Made by a program: the position numbers and the translations under genes
From: Bacteroidetes Order II. bacterium
GTDB lineage: Bacteria; Bacteroidota; Rhodothermia; Rhodothermales; UBA2364
Length of the DNA: 64,000 nucleotides
Assembly (NCBI GenBank): GCA_016788705.1
Contig: JAEUSQ010000021.1
Span: forward strand, 62,001 to 126,000
Direction of reading: 5' to 3'
The notes under the pieces: model-generated
Databases searched by the model: none
Seen by the model: only the letters and a program-made list of their open reading frames with translations
What the model was told of the DNA's origin: nothing
In this document: positions 9,073 to 16,743 of the stretch, piece by piece
Numbering within the stretch: the stretch's first letter is position 1
Layout: every line of letters starts with the position of its first letter

Positions 9073-9501
9073 ATGAAAAGCATCATTAAAACCTTCTTAG
9101 GCACGGTCTTGATCGCCGGAACCATCTTGTTGGTAAACGCAGACGATGCACAAGCACAAATGATCAAACGGAAAGCAAAATCTATTCCGGAAGATTGTAA
9201 AGAAGACATCCGTGACCGAAGAGAAGACCGACGCGACCGCGCAGAAGACCGGCGCGACCGTAAAGAAGACATCCGAGATCGGCGCGAAGACATCCGCGAC
9301 CGAAGAGAAGACCGACGGGATGCCCGGCATAACGGCGGACTTAAAGACCGGCTTGAAGACATTCGTGACCGACGTGAAGACCGGAGAGATCGTGCAGAAG
9401 ACCGACGTGACCGTAAAGAAGACATCCAAGATTGGCGCGAAGACATCCGCGACCGGAAAGAAGACCGACGCGACCGCAGAACCGGGCCATGCAAAGGCTA
9501 A
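9073..9501 (+). CDS. Secreted low-complexity protein with EDxRDRR repeats
   Basis: 142 residues. A signal peptide (MKSIIKTFLGTVLIAGTILL, cleaved after AQAQ) is followed by about 100 residues built from repeats of the type EDRRDRA, EDRRDRK, EDIRDRR. The block is interrupted once by the linker DARHNGGLKDRL and then repeats nearly unchanged, so the array is itself duplicated. Composition is almost only Arg, Asp, Glu, Lys and Ile, and would form a long alternating-charge helix. One Cys lies before the array (EDCKED) and one at the end (GPCKG). Similar charged-repeat exported proteins are seen in Bacteroidota without known function. It ends at a strong terminator. Confidence 0.85.
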   Translation: MKSIIKTFLGTVLIAGTILLVNADDAQAQMIKRKAKSIPEDCKEDIRDRREDRRDRAEDRRDRKEDIRDRREDIRDRREDRRDARHNGGLKDRLEDIRDRREDRRDRAEDRRDRKEDIQDWREDIRDRKEDRRDRRTGPCKG

Positions 9502-9540
9502 TTCGTTAGAAAATAAGATTTGGGTAAATAATGGGTGAGA

Positions 9541-9579
9541 AAAACGGGGTACTTGAAAAATGCGGTACCCCGTTTTTTT
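9541..9579. terminator. Bidirectional rho-independent terminator
   Basis: Inverted repeat aaaacggggtac / gtaccccgtttt with a loop of about 11 bases, followed by T on the plus strand and preceded by A (T on the minus strand). It sits between the convergent repeat-protein gene and pth and can serve both. It overlaps the pth stop codon. Confidence 0.88.
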
Positions 9580-10189
9580 AGAGGCTGTTTTTGCGGTTGT
9601 ACCGATTCATTGCCACTTGTAACCCCTCCCGAACAAAAGTCAGGCTTGCATCCATTGCGGTTTTGATAGAAGCCTTAACCACCGATTGTTCCTCTTCTGC
9701 AAAGGGCGACAATACATAACGAGACTGTTCGCCGCGCTCGAAGGCACTGCCAATCCCAAAGCGTAGGCGCGGGATGGCATCTGTTGCCAATTCGTCTATG
9801 ATGTCTTGTAGGCCATTGTGCCCGCCCGCGCTTCCAGATGGCCGAATCCGGAGCGTACCAACCGGAAGCGCAATATCGTCGTAAATCACCAACATATTTT
9901 CTGCTGGAATCCCATATTTATTGGCCACTTTTTTTACCGCCGAACCACTCAGGTTCATATAGGTCAGCGGCTTGAGTAGAAAAAATGGATATCCTTTAAA
10001 CTTAGACTCGGCTTCTATGGCCACCGAGCGTTGACCAAAAAACGGCGCCAATCTTGGAATATCCGAAGACTCGATGGTGCATTTGGTCTTCTCGGCGAGG
10101 GCATCTATGACCATAAAACCCACATTATGGCGGGTATGGAGGTATTCTTTCCCTGGATTCCCCAGCCCAATAATTAACCGATGTGCCAT
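9578..10189 (-). CDS. pth: Peptidyl-tRNA hydrolase
   Basis: 203 residues; releases tRNA from peptidyl-tRNA that dropped off ribosomes. I start at ATG 10189 (MAHRLIIGLGNPG); an in-frame ATG at 10231 would add 14 residues not found in the family. Seen: GLGNPG at 8-13, the catalytic His21 in TRHNVGF, the PLTYMNLSG segment, the Asp-bearing IYDDIALPVG, and GSAGGHNGLQDI. Length is normal for bacterial Pth. It lies downstream of rplY/ctc, a pairing common in bacteria, though a hairpin with a short T-run sits between them. Confidence 0.97.
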   Translation of the reverse strand: MAHRLIIGLGNPGKEYLHTRHNVGFMVIDALAEKTKCTIESSDIPRLAPFFGQRSVAIEAESKFKGYPFFLLKPLTYMNLSGSAVKKVANKYGIPAENMLVIYDDIALPVGTLRIRPSGSAGGHNGLQDIIDELATDAIPRLRFGIGSAFERGEQSRYVLSPFAEEEQSVVKASIKTAMDASLTFVREGLQVAMNRYNRKNSL

Positions 10190-10212
10190 ACGGGTGTAGT
10201 ACGTATTGTAAG

Positions 10213-10261
10213 CAAAAAGCGCGTTATGCAAAGCCTTAATTGGCCCGACATAACGCGCTTC
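10213..10261 (-). terminator. Hairpin between rplY and pth
   Basis: Stem aagcgcgttatg / cataacgcgctt with a loop of about 20 bases; on the minus strand it is followed by about five T (plus-strand aaaaa at 10214-10218). It could end or attenuate the prs-rplY transcript before pth. The long loop and short T-run make full termination uncertain. Confidence 0.6.
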
Positions 10262-10278
10262 GCAGTTTTTTAAAATAG

Positions 10279-10830
10279 TTAACGGTTGGCCCGCTTCGTC
10301 ACCACTTTCGCAATAGACTGATTGGCATCACTCAGGAATTTAATCCCTTTTACCGCTAAGTCCTTGATCCGGATATCTTTCCCTATTTCTAAGTGCGAAA
10401 CATCCACCGGAATGTAGGTTGGTAAGTCGGCAGGATCGCATTCCACATTGGCCTTAAAGATCACCTTTTTCAACGCGCCCCCGGCTACCACCCCTTTAGG
10501 AGTACCCACCGCATGAAGCGGAACCGAAGTACGGATTTTGGTGCCCGGAATCAGCGCCTGAAAATCCACGTGGATCGGACGGTCGGTCACAGGATGGTTG
10601 TCTATTTGCTTGATCATGCAATCGTAGATTTTTCCATCCACCTCCACCGTAGCAATGGCCTTTTTATTTGTAAAGACCAGCGGTTTTAGGTTCAGTTCCG
10701 TGACCGAGAAATAAACCGGAGCAACGCCATTGGCGTATAAAACGCATGGGACCAAGCCCTTACGGCGTTCGGCAGCACTGGCAGATTTGCCCACTTCGCG
10801 TGGCGTGGCATTGAGAACTACTTTTTCCAT
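10279..10830 (-). CDS. rplY: 50S ribosomal protein L25 / Ctc (long form)
   Basis: 183 residues; binds 5S rRNA in the large subunit. The N-terminal L25 domain (about 1-95) shows VGKSASAAERRKGLVPCVLY and the GKIYDCMIKQIDNHPVT strand; the C-terminal TL5/Ctc beta domain (about 100-180) shows VPLHAVGTPKGVVAGG. This is the two-domain general-stress form typical outside gammaproteobacteria. It lies 81 bp downstream of prs and upstream of pth, the common prs-ctc-pth order. Confidence 0.95.
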   Translation of the reverse strand: MEKVVLNATPREVGKSASAAERRKGLVPCVLYANGVAPVYFSVTELNLKPLVFTNKKAIATVEVDGKIYDCMIKQIDNHPVTDRPIHVDFQALIPGTKIRTSVPLHAVGTPKGVVAGGALKKVIFKANVECDPADLPTYIPVDVSHLEIGKDIRIKDLAVKGIKFLSDANQSIAKVVTKRANR

Positions 10831-10911
10831 GTTATTATATGGTTTTAAGGGGATTGGCCAAGACGTTATGTGACCTCCCGTACCTAAGAAAATGCCCCAA
10901 TAGGGCGGTTA

Positions 10912-11865
10912 TTATTCCGTAAAAAGGGTGGAAATCGAATCATCGGTATAAATCCGACGAATGGCATCCGCAAACCCTGGCGCCACACTAATCGTCGTAA
11001 TTTTCTCGTGCAGCAATTGAGGGTCGTGGTAAATGGTATCGGTCACCAAAAATTCCACGATATCCGAATGCGCAATCCGTTCCAAAGCTGGGCCTGAGAA
11101 AATGCCATGCGTACAAGCGGCTCGCACTTCCAAAGCACCCCGTTCTTGTAGGGCAACGGCTGCATTTACCAGCGTCCCGGCGGTATCAGCCATATCATCC
11201 ACCAAAATCACATTTTTGCCTTTAACATCTCCGATGATGCTCATTACCTCGGACTGATTGGCCTGTGCCCGCCGCTTATCTATGACGGCAAGCCCACATC
11301 CCAATTTTGAGGCATAAGCCCTTGCTCGTTTGATGGAACCCATGTCCGGCGCAACAATCAACAAATTGTCAATATTCATGCGTCGGATGGCATCCACAAA
11401 AACAGCCGAGCCATACAAATGATCCACCGGAATATCAAAGAACCCCTGAATTTGTGGCGCGTGCAGATCCATGGTCAGTATCCGATCTGCGCCCGCTGTC
11501 GTAAGCATATTGGCCATCAACTTGGCCGCAATCGAAACACGGGGCTGGTCTTTGCGCTCTTGTCTCGCATACCCAAAATAAGGAATCACCGCTGTAATCC
11601 GATCCGCCGACGCACGCCGTGCGGCATCAATCATCAACAATAATTCCAACCAGTTAGAGGCTGGAGGGTTGGTGCTTTGAATCAGATAAACATCGCGCCC
11701 TCGGATAGATTCCTCGAACCGAACATATAACTCTCCGTCCGAAAATTCCTTGATGGTCACGTTTCCAAGCCGCTGTCCATAATGGCCTGCAATGGCCTCC
11801 GCCAAAACCGGATTGGAGCGCCCGGCAAAGATTGAAATAGGCCTAAAATCGTAATGGTGGAGCAT
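10912..11865 (-). CDS. prs: Ribose-phosphate pyrophosphokinase (PRPP synthetase)
   Basis: 317 residues; makes phosphoribosyl pyrophosphate from ribose 5-phosphate and ATP for purine, pyrimidine, His, Trp and NAD synthesis. Start chosen at ATG 11865; an in-frame upstream start at 11913 would run into the tRNA terminator. Seen: IFAGRSNPVLAEAIA, EFSDGELYVRFEESIRG, the catalytic flexible-loop region YARQERKDQPRVSI, the signature LTMDLHAPQIQGFFDIPVDH, and the PRPP loop VDDMADTAGT. Length and motifs are those of the class I enzyme. First gene of the prs-rplY-pth series. Confidence 0.97.
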   Translation of the reverse strand: MLHHYDFRPISIFAGRSNPVLAEAIAGHYGQRLGNVTIKEFSDGELYVRFEESIRGRDVYLIQSTNPPASNWLELLLMIDAARRASADRITAVIPYFGYARQERKDQPRVSIAAKLMANMLTTAGADRILTMDLHAPQIQGFFDIPVDHLYGSAVFVDAIRRMNIDNLLIVAPDMGSIKRARAYASKLGCGLAVIDKRRAQANQSEVMSIIGDVKGKNVILVDDMADTAGTLVNAAVALQERGALEVRAACTHGIFSGPALERIAHSDIVEFLVTDTIYHDPQLLHEKITTISVAPGFADAIRRIYTDDSISTLFTE

Positions 11866-11915
11866 AACATAATCGCAAACGCGATATTTTCGGCGCCATT
11901 TATGACGGAACACAC

Positions 11916-11940
11916 AAAAAAAAACGAGGAACGAGCCCCG
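11916..11940 (-). terminator. Terminator of tRNA-Gln
   Basis: On the minus strand CGGGG-CTCGTT-CCTCG (one G-U pair) followed by nine or more T (plus-strand a-run at 11916-11924). It lies about 20 bases after the tRNA 3' end and just upstream of prs. Confidence 0.85.
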
Positions 11941-11959
11941 TTTCTGTGTCTTATATTTG

Positions 11960-12030
11960 TAGCCCGAGGAGGATTCGAACCACCACGTACGCCTCCAAAG
12001 GGCGCTGTCCTACCGTTAGACGATCGGGCT
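11960..12030 (-). tRNA. tRNA-Gln (anticodon TTG)
   Basis: 71 bases. Acceptor stem AGCCCGA / TCGGGCT pairs fully, with discriminator A. The D-loop region is GTCTAACGGTAGGAC, the anticodon arm GCGCC-CTTTGGA-GGCGT places TTG at positions 34-36, and the T arm carries GGTTCGAATCC. The CCA end is not encoded. It has its own promoter and terminator. Confidence 0.96.
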
Positions 12031-12049
12031 ATCTTTATTTTAGATCCTA

Positions 12050-12079
12050 AATGTACAAATAAAACTTTACACATGTCAA
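12050..12079 (-). promoter_or_regulatory. Sigma70-type promoter of tRNA-Gln
   Basis: On the minus strand TTGACA (12079-12074), 18 bp, then TACATT (12055-12050). The -10 box lies about 20 bases ahead of the tRNA 5' end, the expected place for a stable-RNA promoter. Confidence 0.75.
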
Positions 12080-12190
12080 TACTTTCATAAGGCTGTGTTG
12101 TATCTTGCATGGTAGATTCACAAATTCGATTTGTTTTCGGAAAAACGGACACATAATGGGTTTATACTTTGTTCATAAATGCTTAATCAC

Positions 12191-13528
12191 ATGGAAAATT
12201 TGTTTAAAAACCATCTCGAAGCGGTTAGCCGCTATACCACCGAGGCATTGGCCCATGCTGCAAAAAGAGGCGAATGTTTCGATGGGATCGTGTTTCATGC
12301 GGGTGCTGCGTCGGTCTATCATGCCGATGACCACGACGTATGGTTTCATACCGTTCCCCATTTTGTTCGTTTTGCCCCCGTTGTTGGGCCAGATCATTTG
12401 GTAATTTTCAAGCCGGGCGCCGCTATCCGGTTGATCCACGTAGTACCACAAGATTTTTGGTATGAATCCCCCGAACCATTGGATCATCCCTACGCGGAAG
12501 TGCTGGATGTAACTGTTGTTTCCTCGTTTGAAGAAGCCATTCAAGCCGCTGGTGCTCTTTGGAAATTTGCGTATATCGGAAATAGCCCCAAAGCGGCGGA
12601 TGCCCTCGGCTTGCCACAATCGGCTGTAGAGCCTACCGCGTTGCTCCATGCCTTAGATTGGTTCCGCGCCTATAAAACGGAATATGAAGTTGCCTGTGTC
12701 CGTTTAGCGCTAGAACGAACCGCCGAAGGCTATCGGGTTGCCAAGAAAATGACGGCGGAAGGCCGAACCGCCCGCGAAATTCATGCGGCTTATCTTGCGG
12801 TTACCGGGCAATTAGACCGCGATACTCCCTACGGCAATATTATTGGGTGGGATACCGATGCGGCGACCTTGCACTATACGGCCAAAAAAACGTCTCCGCC
12901 CAATCCGGGGCATACGTTCCTCATAGATGCCGGAGCCGCCACTTTTGGCTACGCCAGCGACATCACTCGAACGTATCTAAAGGCCCAACCCAATTCGATT
13001 TTTGCTGGTTTGTTAGATAAAATGGATGCGCTGGAGTTAGCGTGTGTGGCCATGTGTACCGTGGGTGCAGACTACTCGGCCATTCATGTCCATGCCCACA
13101 AAACCATTGCAGGGATGCTTTCGGAAGCGGGTGTATTAACCGTGGGTGCAGACGAAGCCTTTGAAAAGGGCCTCAGCCGGGTGTTTTTTCCACATGGCTT
13201 GGGCCATCATTTAGGCATTCAGGTTCACGATGTAGGTGGACGCCAAGTGGACATAGACGGGACGGTTCTCGCGCCCGATCCAGCCTATCCGTGGCTACGC
13301 ACCACACGCCCACTGGAAGTGGGACACTTGCTAACCATTGAACCGGGGTTGTATTTTATTCCGCTGTTGTTGAATCCGCATCGTTCCGGTGAACATGCTT
13401 CTTGTTTCAATTGGACCTTGGTGGATGAGTTGCTTCCGTTGGGTGGAATTCGGGTGGAAGACAATGTGTATGTAACCAACGATGGTCCCGAAAACCTAAG
13501 CCGAGGCCTGATCGGTGATCACCGCTGA
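12191..13528 (+). CDS. pepQ: Xaa-Pro dipeptidase, M24B
   Basis: 445 residues; splits dipeptides with C-terminal proline in the cytoplasm. ATG 12191 (MENLFKNHLEAVSRYTTEAL) matches the usual PepQ start; ATG 12179 would add four residues. Seen: the N-terminal prolidase domain with FHTVPHFVRFAPV and PQDFWYE, then the pita-bread metallopeptidase domain with metal ligands in FLIDAGAA and SDITRTY, the FPHGLGHHLGIQVHDVGG histidine motif, and two glutamates in TIEPGLYFIP and GGIRVEDNV. Layout and spacing match E. coli PepQ closely rather than aminopeptidase P. A terminator follows. Confidence 0.95.
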   Translation: MENLFKNHLEAVSRYTTEALAHAAKRGECFDGIVFHAGAASVYHADDHDVWFHTVPHFVRFAPVVGPDHLVIFKPGAAIRLIHVVPQDFWYESPEPLDHPYAEVLDVTVVSSFEEAIQAAGALWKFAYIGNSPKAADALGLPQSAVEPTALLHALDWFRAYKTEYEVACVRLALERTAEGYRVAKKMTAEGRTAREIHAAYLAVTGQLDRDTPYGNIIGWDTDAATLHYTAKKTSPPNPGHTFLIDAGAATFGYASDITRTYLKAQPNSIFAGLLDKMDALELACVAMCTVGADYSAIHVHAHKTIAGMLSEAGVLTVGADEAFEKGLSRVFFPHGLGHHLGIQVHDVGGRQVDIDGTVLAPDPAYPWLRTTRPLEVGHLLTIEPGLYFIPLLLNPHRSGEHASCFNWTLVDELLPLGGIRVEDNVYVTNDGPENLSRGLIGDHR

Positions 13529-13557
13529 GGACATAAAGAACACTTTATCATAACATT

Positions 13558-13586
13558 GGCTTACTACGAGAGTGGTAAGCCTTTTT
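13558..13586 (+). terminator. Terminator of pepQ
   Basis: Stem ggcttac / gtaagcc with a 10-base loop, followed by ttttt. It separates pepQ from the GNAT gene 11 bases further on. Confidence 0.82.
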
Positions 13587-13596
13587 AGAATCTGAA

Positions 13597-14601
13597 ATGG
13601 GATATTCCTTTGTATTACGACCGGCTACGGTATCCGACGCCACGCTTTTGTCACAATTGGCGGAACAAACCTTTCGGGAAGCATTCGAAGCCATTTATGA
13701 TCCCGAAGACTGCCGCCGCGTTATAGCGTCTTCGTATAATGTGCCAAAACTACAAAACGAACTGGCAGATCCGCACGTACACGTTTGGTTGGCGTTTTCA
13801 GCGAATGAAGCCATTGGCTATTTACAGTTGGAACCGGATAAACGGATTCCGGGCGTATCGGGGAGCCGGCCACTATGGCTACACCGTATTTATCTGAAAA
13901 AAGCATGGACGGGCCAACGGGTAGGACGCCTCCTCATGGAAAAAGCCCTCCACTATGCGGAAGAACAGGGGCACGATGTGCTTTGGCTAACGGTTTGGGA
14001 CCAAAATCCGGGAGCCGTCCGGTATTACAAACGGTGGGGTTTCCGTAAAACGGGCTATGTGAATTTCCCTTTGGGGAGTGAGAACCCACCCACCGACTAT
14101 TTGATGCAACGAGATATAGGCAATATTCGGGTGATTCCGTTCCATCCGGATTATCGAGATGCCTTTGCGTACCTAAATTACCAATGGATTACGCATTATT
14201 TCTCGGTGGAAGCCCCCGATCGGGCGTATTTGGAAAATCCGGAGAAGCATATTCTTGAAAAAGGGGGCGAAATTTTCTTTTTATTGGAAGACAACATCGC
14301 CGTAGGAACGGTAGCCATGATTCCAAGTGGCCCGGACGAAATGGAACTGGCCAAGTTGGCCGTTATACCCGAAAAGCAAGGACGTGGATGGGGTAAAAAA
14401 TTGGTGGAGGCAGGATTGGATTTTGCCCGTGCCAAGCAGGCCCGTAGTGTGTGGCTCTCTACCAATTCTAAATTGGATACTGCAATAAACCTCTACCGTA
14501 AACGCGGTTTTCTGGAAGAAGCTGTACCTGAAAATTTGGGCTACATGCGGGTAGATTTGTTTATGCGCCTCGTTTTTACGGAATCAGCAGATAGCCAATA
14601 A
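13597..14601 (+). CDS. Protein with two GNAT acetyltransferase domains
   Basis: 334 residues made of two tandem GNAT folds. Domain 1 (about 5-165) has the acetyl-CoA motif RIYLKKAWTGQRVGRLLMEK and the later NPGAVRYYKRWGFRKTGY. Domain 2 (about 175-325) has LAVIPEKQGRGWGKKLVEAG and NLYRKRGFLEE. Both keep a usable Q/RxxGxG/A pyrophosphate loop, so both may bind acetyl-CoA. The acceptor cannot be predicted. The domains are not close copies, so this looks like a fusion rather than a recent duplication. The 3' end overlaps a small minus-strand gene by 26 bp. Confidence 0.88.
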   Translation: MGYSFVLRPATVSDATLLSQLAEQTFREAFEAIYDPEDCRRVIASSYNVPKLQNELADPHVHVWLAFSANEAIGYLQLEPDKRIPGVSGSRPLWLHRIYLKKAWTGQRVGRLLMEKALHYAEEQGHDVLWLTVWDQNPGAVRYYKRWGFRKTGYVNFPLGSENPPTDYLMQRDIGNIRVIPFHPDYRDAFAYLNYQWITHYFSVEAPDRAYLENPEKHILEKGGEIFFLLEDNIAVGTVAMIPSGPDEMELAKLAVIPEKQGRGWGKKLVEAGLDFARAKQARSVWLSTNSKLDTAINLYRKRGFLEEAVPENLGYMRVDLFMRLVFTESADSQ

Positions 14602-14710
14602 ACTTGAGTGAGCCAATCAACATGGCTCCTTTAATCAAGGCGAGGGCGATCTCTGGAAAATCCCGATCAAGTTCTTTGGGATTGGATTGTGCGCGAACTC
14701 GGTTTTTCAT
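14576..14710 (-). CDS. Small single-pass membrane protein, 44 residues
   Basis: ATG at 14710, stop at 14576-14578. The product starts with a charged segment (MKNRVRAQSNPKELDRDFPE) and continues into one hydrophobic helix (IALALIKGAMLIGSLKFIGY, then LLIP). The charge-then-helix layout and the clean start and stop suggest a real gene. It is convergent with and overlaps the last 26 bp of the GNAT gene. I do not recognise a family; it could be a membrane-associated regulator or leader-type peptide. Confidence 0.5.
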   Translation of the reverse strand: MKNRVRAQSNPKELDRDFPEIALALIKGAMLIGSLKFIGYLLIP

Positions 14711-15107
14711 GTATGTATTTGTTTATGTTGTGTATGAGACACCTTATTTTAGGCTGCATATAAATATATAGACACCGCAAGAACCCAGAACATAACCACC
14801 AATGCTAAAATTCTTTTAAAGGCCAAAAGGTTTAATGATGATGCCTTAGTGCCCAGATCAGGAGGTACCAATATTTCAGAAAGAAAGTTTTAAAGTCTTG
14901 TTTTATCATTACTTACATCAAAACTAAAGCAACTATTTACTCCTTCGGCACGCAAAAGAAGGGGTTAATAAAAGAAACGCAAAACAAGGAAAGGAAAGTT
15001 CAATGCAGGGGTTCAATACCACTCCTCCAAAACGCGGGTGGTGGTTGGTCTTTTTAGACAGGGCTTTTCCGCGCCTAAAGGGTGGGATTTAGGGGGCGTA
15101 TAGCAAA
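14711..15107. other. Gene-free stretch
   Basis: About 400 bp of AT-rich sequence upstream of the small membrane protein gene and downstream of the T9SS cargo gene (both on the minus strand). I see no tRNA, repeat or credible coding frame; a promoter for the small gene must lie near 14730-14780. Confidence 0.45.
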
Positions 15108-15142
15108 CAAAAAAAGCCCGAAACCATCAGGCTCCGGGCTTT
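15108..15142 (-). terminator. Terminator of the T9SS cargo gene
   Basis: On the minus strand AAAGCCCG, a 16-18 base loop, CGGGCTTT, then TTTT (plus-strand aaaaaaagcccg at 15109-15120 pairing with cgggcttt at 15135-15142). It lies 21 bases after the stop of the gene at 15164. Confidence 0.8.
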
Positions 15143-15163
15143 GGAAAAAGAAGCAGATGTAGC

Positions 15164-16348
15164 TTATTTCACCAACATCACCTTTTGCATGGTGTTAAAA
15201 TTTGTTCCGGCAAGACGAACAAAATACGCACCGCTTTGCAAGGCACTGCCATCCAGTTGCACGGTTTGGAGCGTATTGGCTTCGGGTGTGCCTTGGTACA
15301 AGACCGAGATTTGTTGGCCCAGTGCGTTGAACAACGTCATGGTGACGGCTTGTTTTTGGGCAACGGCAAAGGTGAGCGTGGTTTGCGGATTAAACGGGTT
15401 TGGATAGGCGGGGTTCATGACAAACGTACCCGGAACCTCTACCGAAACGGCCACTTGTTTGCTGTACTTCACACCGCCGTCTTTGTCCACACTTTTTAGG
15501 CGGAAGTAGTGGGTGCCCACTTGCAAGCCTTGTACGGCTTGGGTATAGGAACGCACATCGGTGCTGGAACCCGCTGCTTGTACGGTGGCCACGGTTTGCC
15601 ACTCGCCCTTCACCAAGTGTTGCACCTCGAATACATCGCTATTCACCTCCGAGATCGTTTGCCAGTTCAGCGTAACAGCATCCTTCGTGGCCTGCGCCGT
15701 AAAATCCGCCAATTCGATGGGGAGGGGACTAGAAGTTGGCATGGTGAAAGGGGTAGTGTCACTTCCTGTCCAATTAGCAGAATTTGAAACAGAAGCTAAA
15801 AGTTGAGTTGGATTACCTGTTGGGCCCGTATATAGGTAATTGTCAAGTTCTGATAATGCTACGGCGTTCGTTCCATTGGTTAACCCACTTGGTAAAGCTG
15901 AGTTGTTGGCACTTGTAGCATCTGTTTGCCAAACGGCGGCACCATCGTTATTTACTGCAAAAATGAAAGTTGGAGAGCTATCAGAGCCTTGATAAGCCAA
16001 AATCTGATCACCAGTTGCACTGAATGCAAAAGAACCGGCTGATGAAAAAGGAGCGGCAGCCGGTGATGAAAAGGTGATAACGGTTCCGGCAGTGACTGCG
16101 CTCGGAGCTGTATATGTAATAGTTCCCTCGCCAGTTCGAAAACTACTTGTAGTAGCAATCCATCCATTATCTGTAAATTTAATAACAGTACCAGAAGCTA
16201 AATCTACAAGTGGAACAAACGAAAATTGATCAGGGTCGTCCATGTTGAAGCCGACTATTACCAACTGCCCTGCACTCAAGGTGGTTTGTGCAACTAAGGA
16301 AGGAGTTATTGATAACAGAACAAACAAAATCGTAACTATTTTTTTCAT
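15164..16348 (-). CDS. T9SS-exported protein with type A sorting domain
   Basis: 394 residues. Signal peptide (MKKIVTILFVLLSITPSLVA). The mature N-terminal half (about 20-210) is Ser/Thr/Ala-rich with motifs such as LVIVGFNMDDPDQFSFVPL and FTDNGWIATTSSF, resembling domains often found in exported nuclease-linked or lamin-tail-like proteins. A fibronectin-like stretch follows (PLPIELADFTAQATKDAVTL; VNSDVFEVQH). The last 80 residues are a type A sorting tail: YPNPFNPQTTLTFAV, MTLFNALGQQISVLYQG, SGAYFVRLAG, and a final MQKVMLVK. Known for such tails: recognition by the T9SS and removal at the outer membrane. The passenger's function is unknown. It pairs logically with the PorW/SprE-like gene at 23395. 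Confidence 0.9.
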   Translation of the reverse strand: MKKIVTILFVLLSITPSLVAQTTLSAGQLVIVGFNMDDPDQFSFVPLVDLASGTVIKFTDNGWIATTSSFRTGEGTITYTAPSAVTAGTVITFSSPAAAPFSSAGSFAFSATGDQILAYQGSDSSPTFIFAVNNDGAAVWQTDATSANNSALPSGLTNGTNAVALSELDNYLYTGPTGNPTQLLASVSNSANWTGSDTTPFTMPTSSPLPIELADFTAQATKDAVTLNWQTISEVNSDVFEVQHLVKGEWQTVATVQAAGSSTDVRSYTQAVQGLQVGTHYFRLKSVDKDGGVKYSKQVAVSVEVPGTFVMNPAYPNPFNPQTTLTFAVAQKQAVTMTLFNALGQQISVLYQGTPEANTLQTVQLDGSALQSGAYFVRLAGTNFNTMQKVMLVK

Positions 16349-16743
16349 TTTTGTGTGTGTTTAGGTTGTGAAGAAGTTAGGTGATGGATTAAAGAAAGAT
16401 AGCCTTTTGGGCTGGTAAGGCGTGTTAAGAAGGTGTAACCAAAAACGTTTTCAGGTTTATTATTTCTTAGCACGCAAGAAGTCAAATGCCTTTTGGTTTA
16501 GTACGAAGACCGATAAAGCGTTGGTATATGCGCCGCACAACCATCGGAAAGGAACACATCATAGCAATATGAGAGAATATAAACGATCGGAAGGAAAATC
16601 CCAAAGGGCTGGATAAATTTTAATGTCTGCTTCGTTAGGTTTAGCCATATCGTTTTGGGAGTGGGTTTTGCTGTTGTGGGGATTTTAGAAAAAAGCCGTA
16701 TTTTCTGGTGGAATATCCTCTAACTCATATAAACCCAACTTCC
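16349..16743. other. Intergenic region between divergent genes
   Basis: 395 bp between the T9SS cargo gene (minus) and the PstS-OmpA fusion (plus). No convincing gene or RNA is seen. A GTG at 16708 is in frame with the fusion gene but ATG 16744 gives the better N-terminus. Confidence 0.45.

Noticed and set aside
9066-9494. Long minus-strand Ser/Arg-rich reading frame opposite the repeat protein
   Set aside because: It is the mirror of the repetitive codons of the plus-strand gene; the plus frame has a signal peptide and a start, the minus frame does not.
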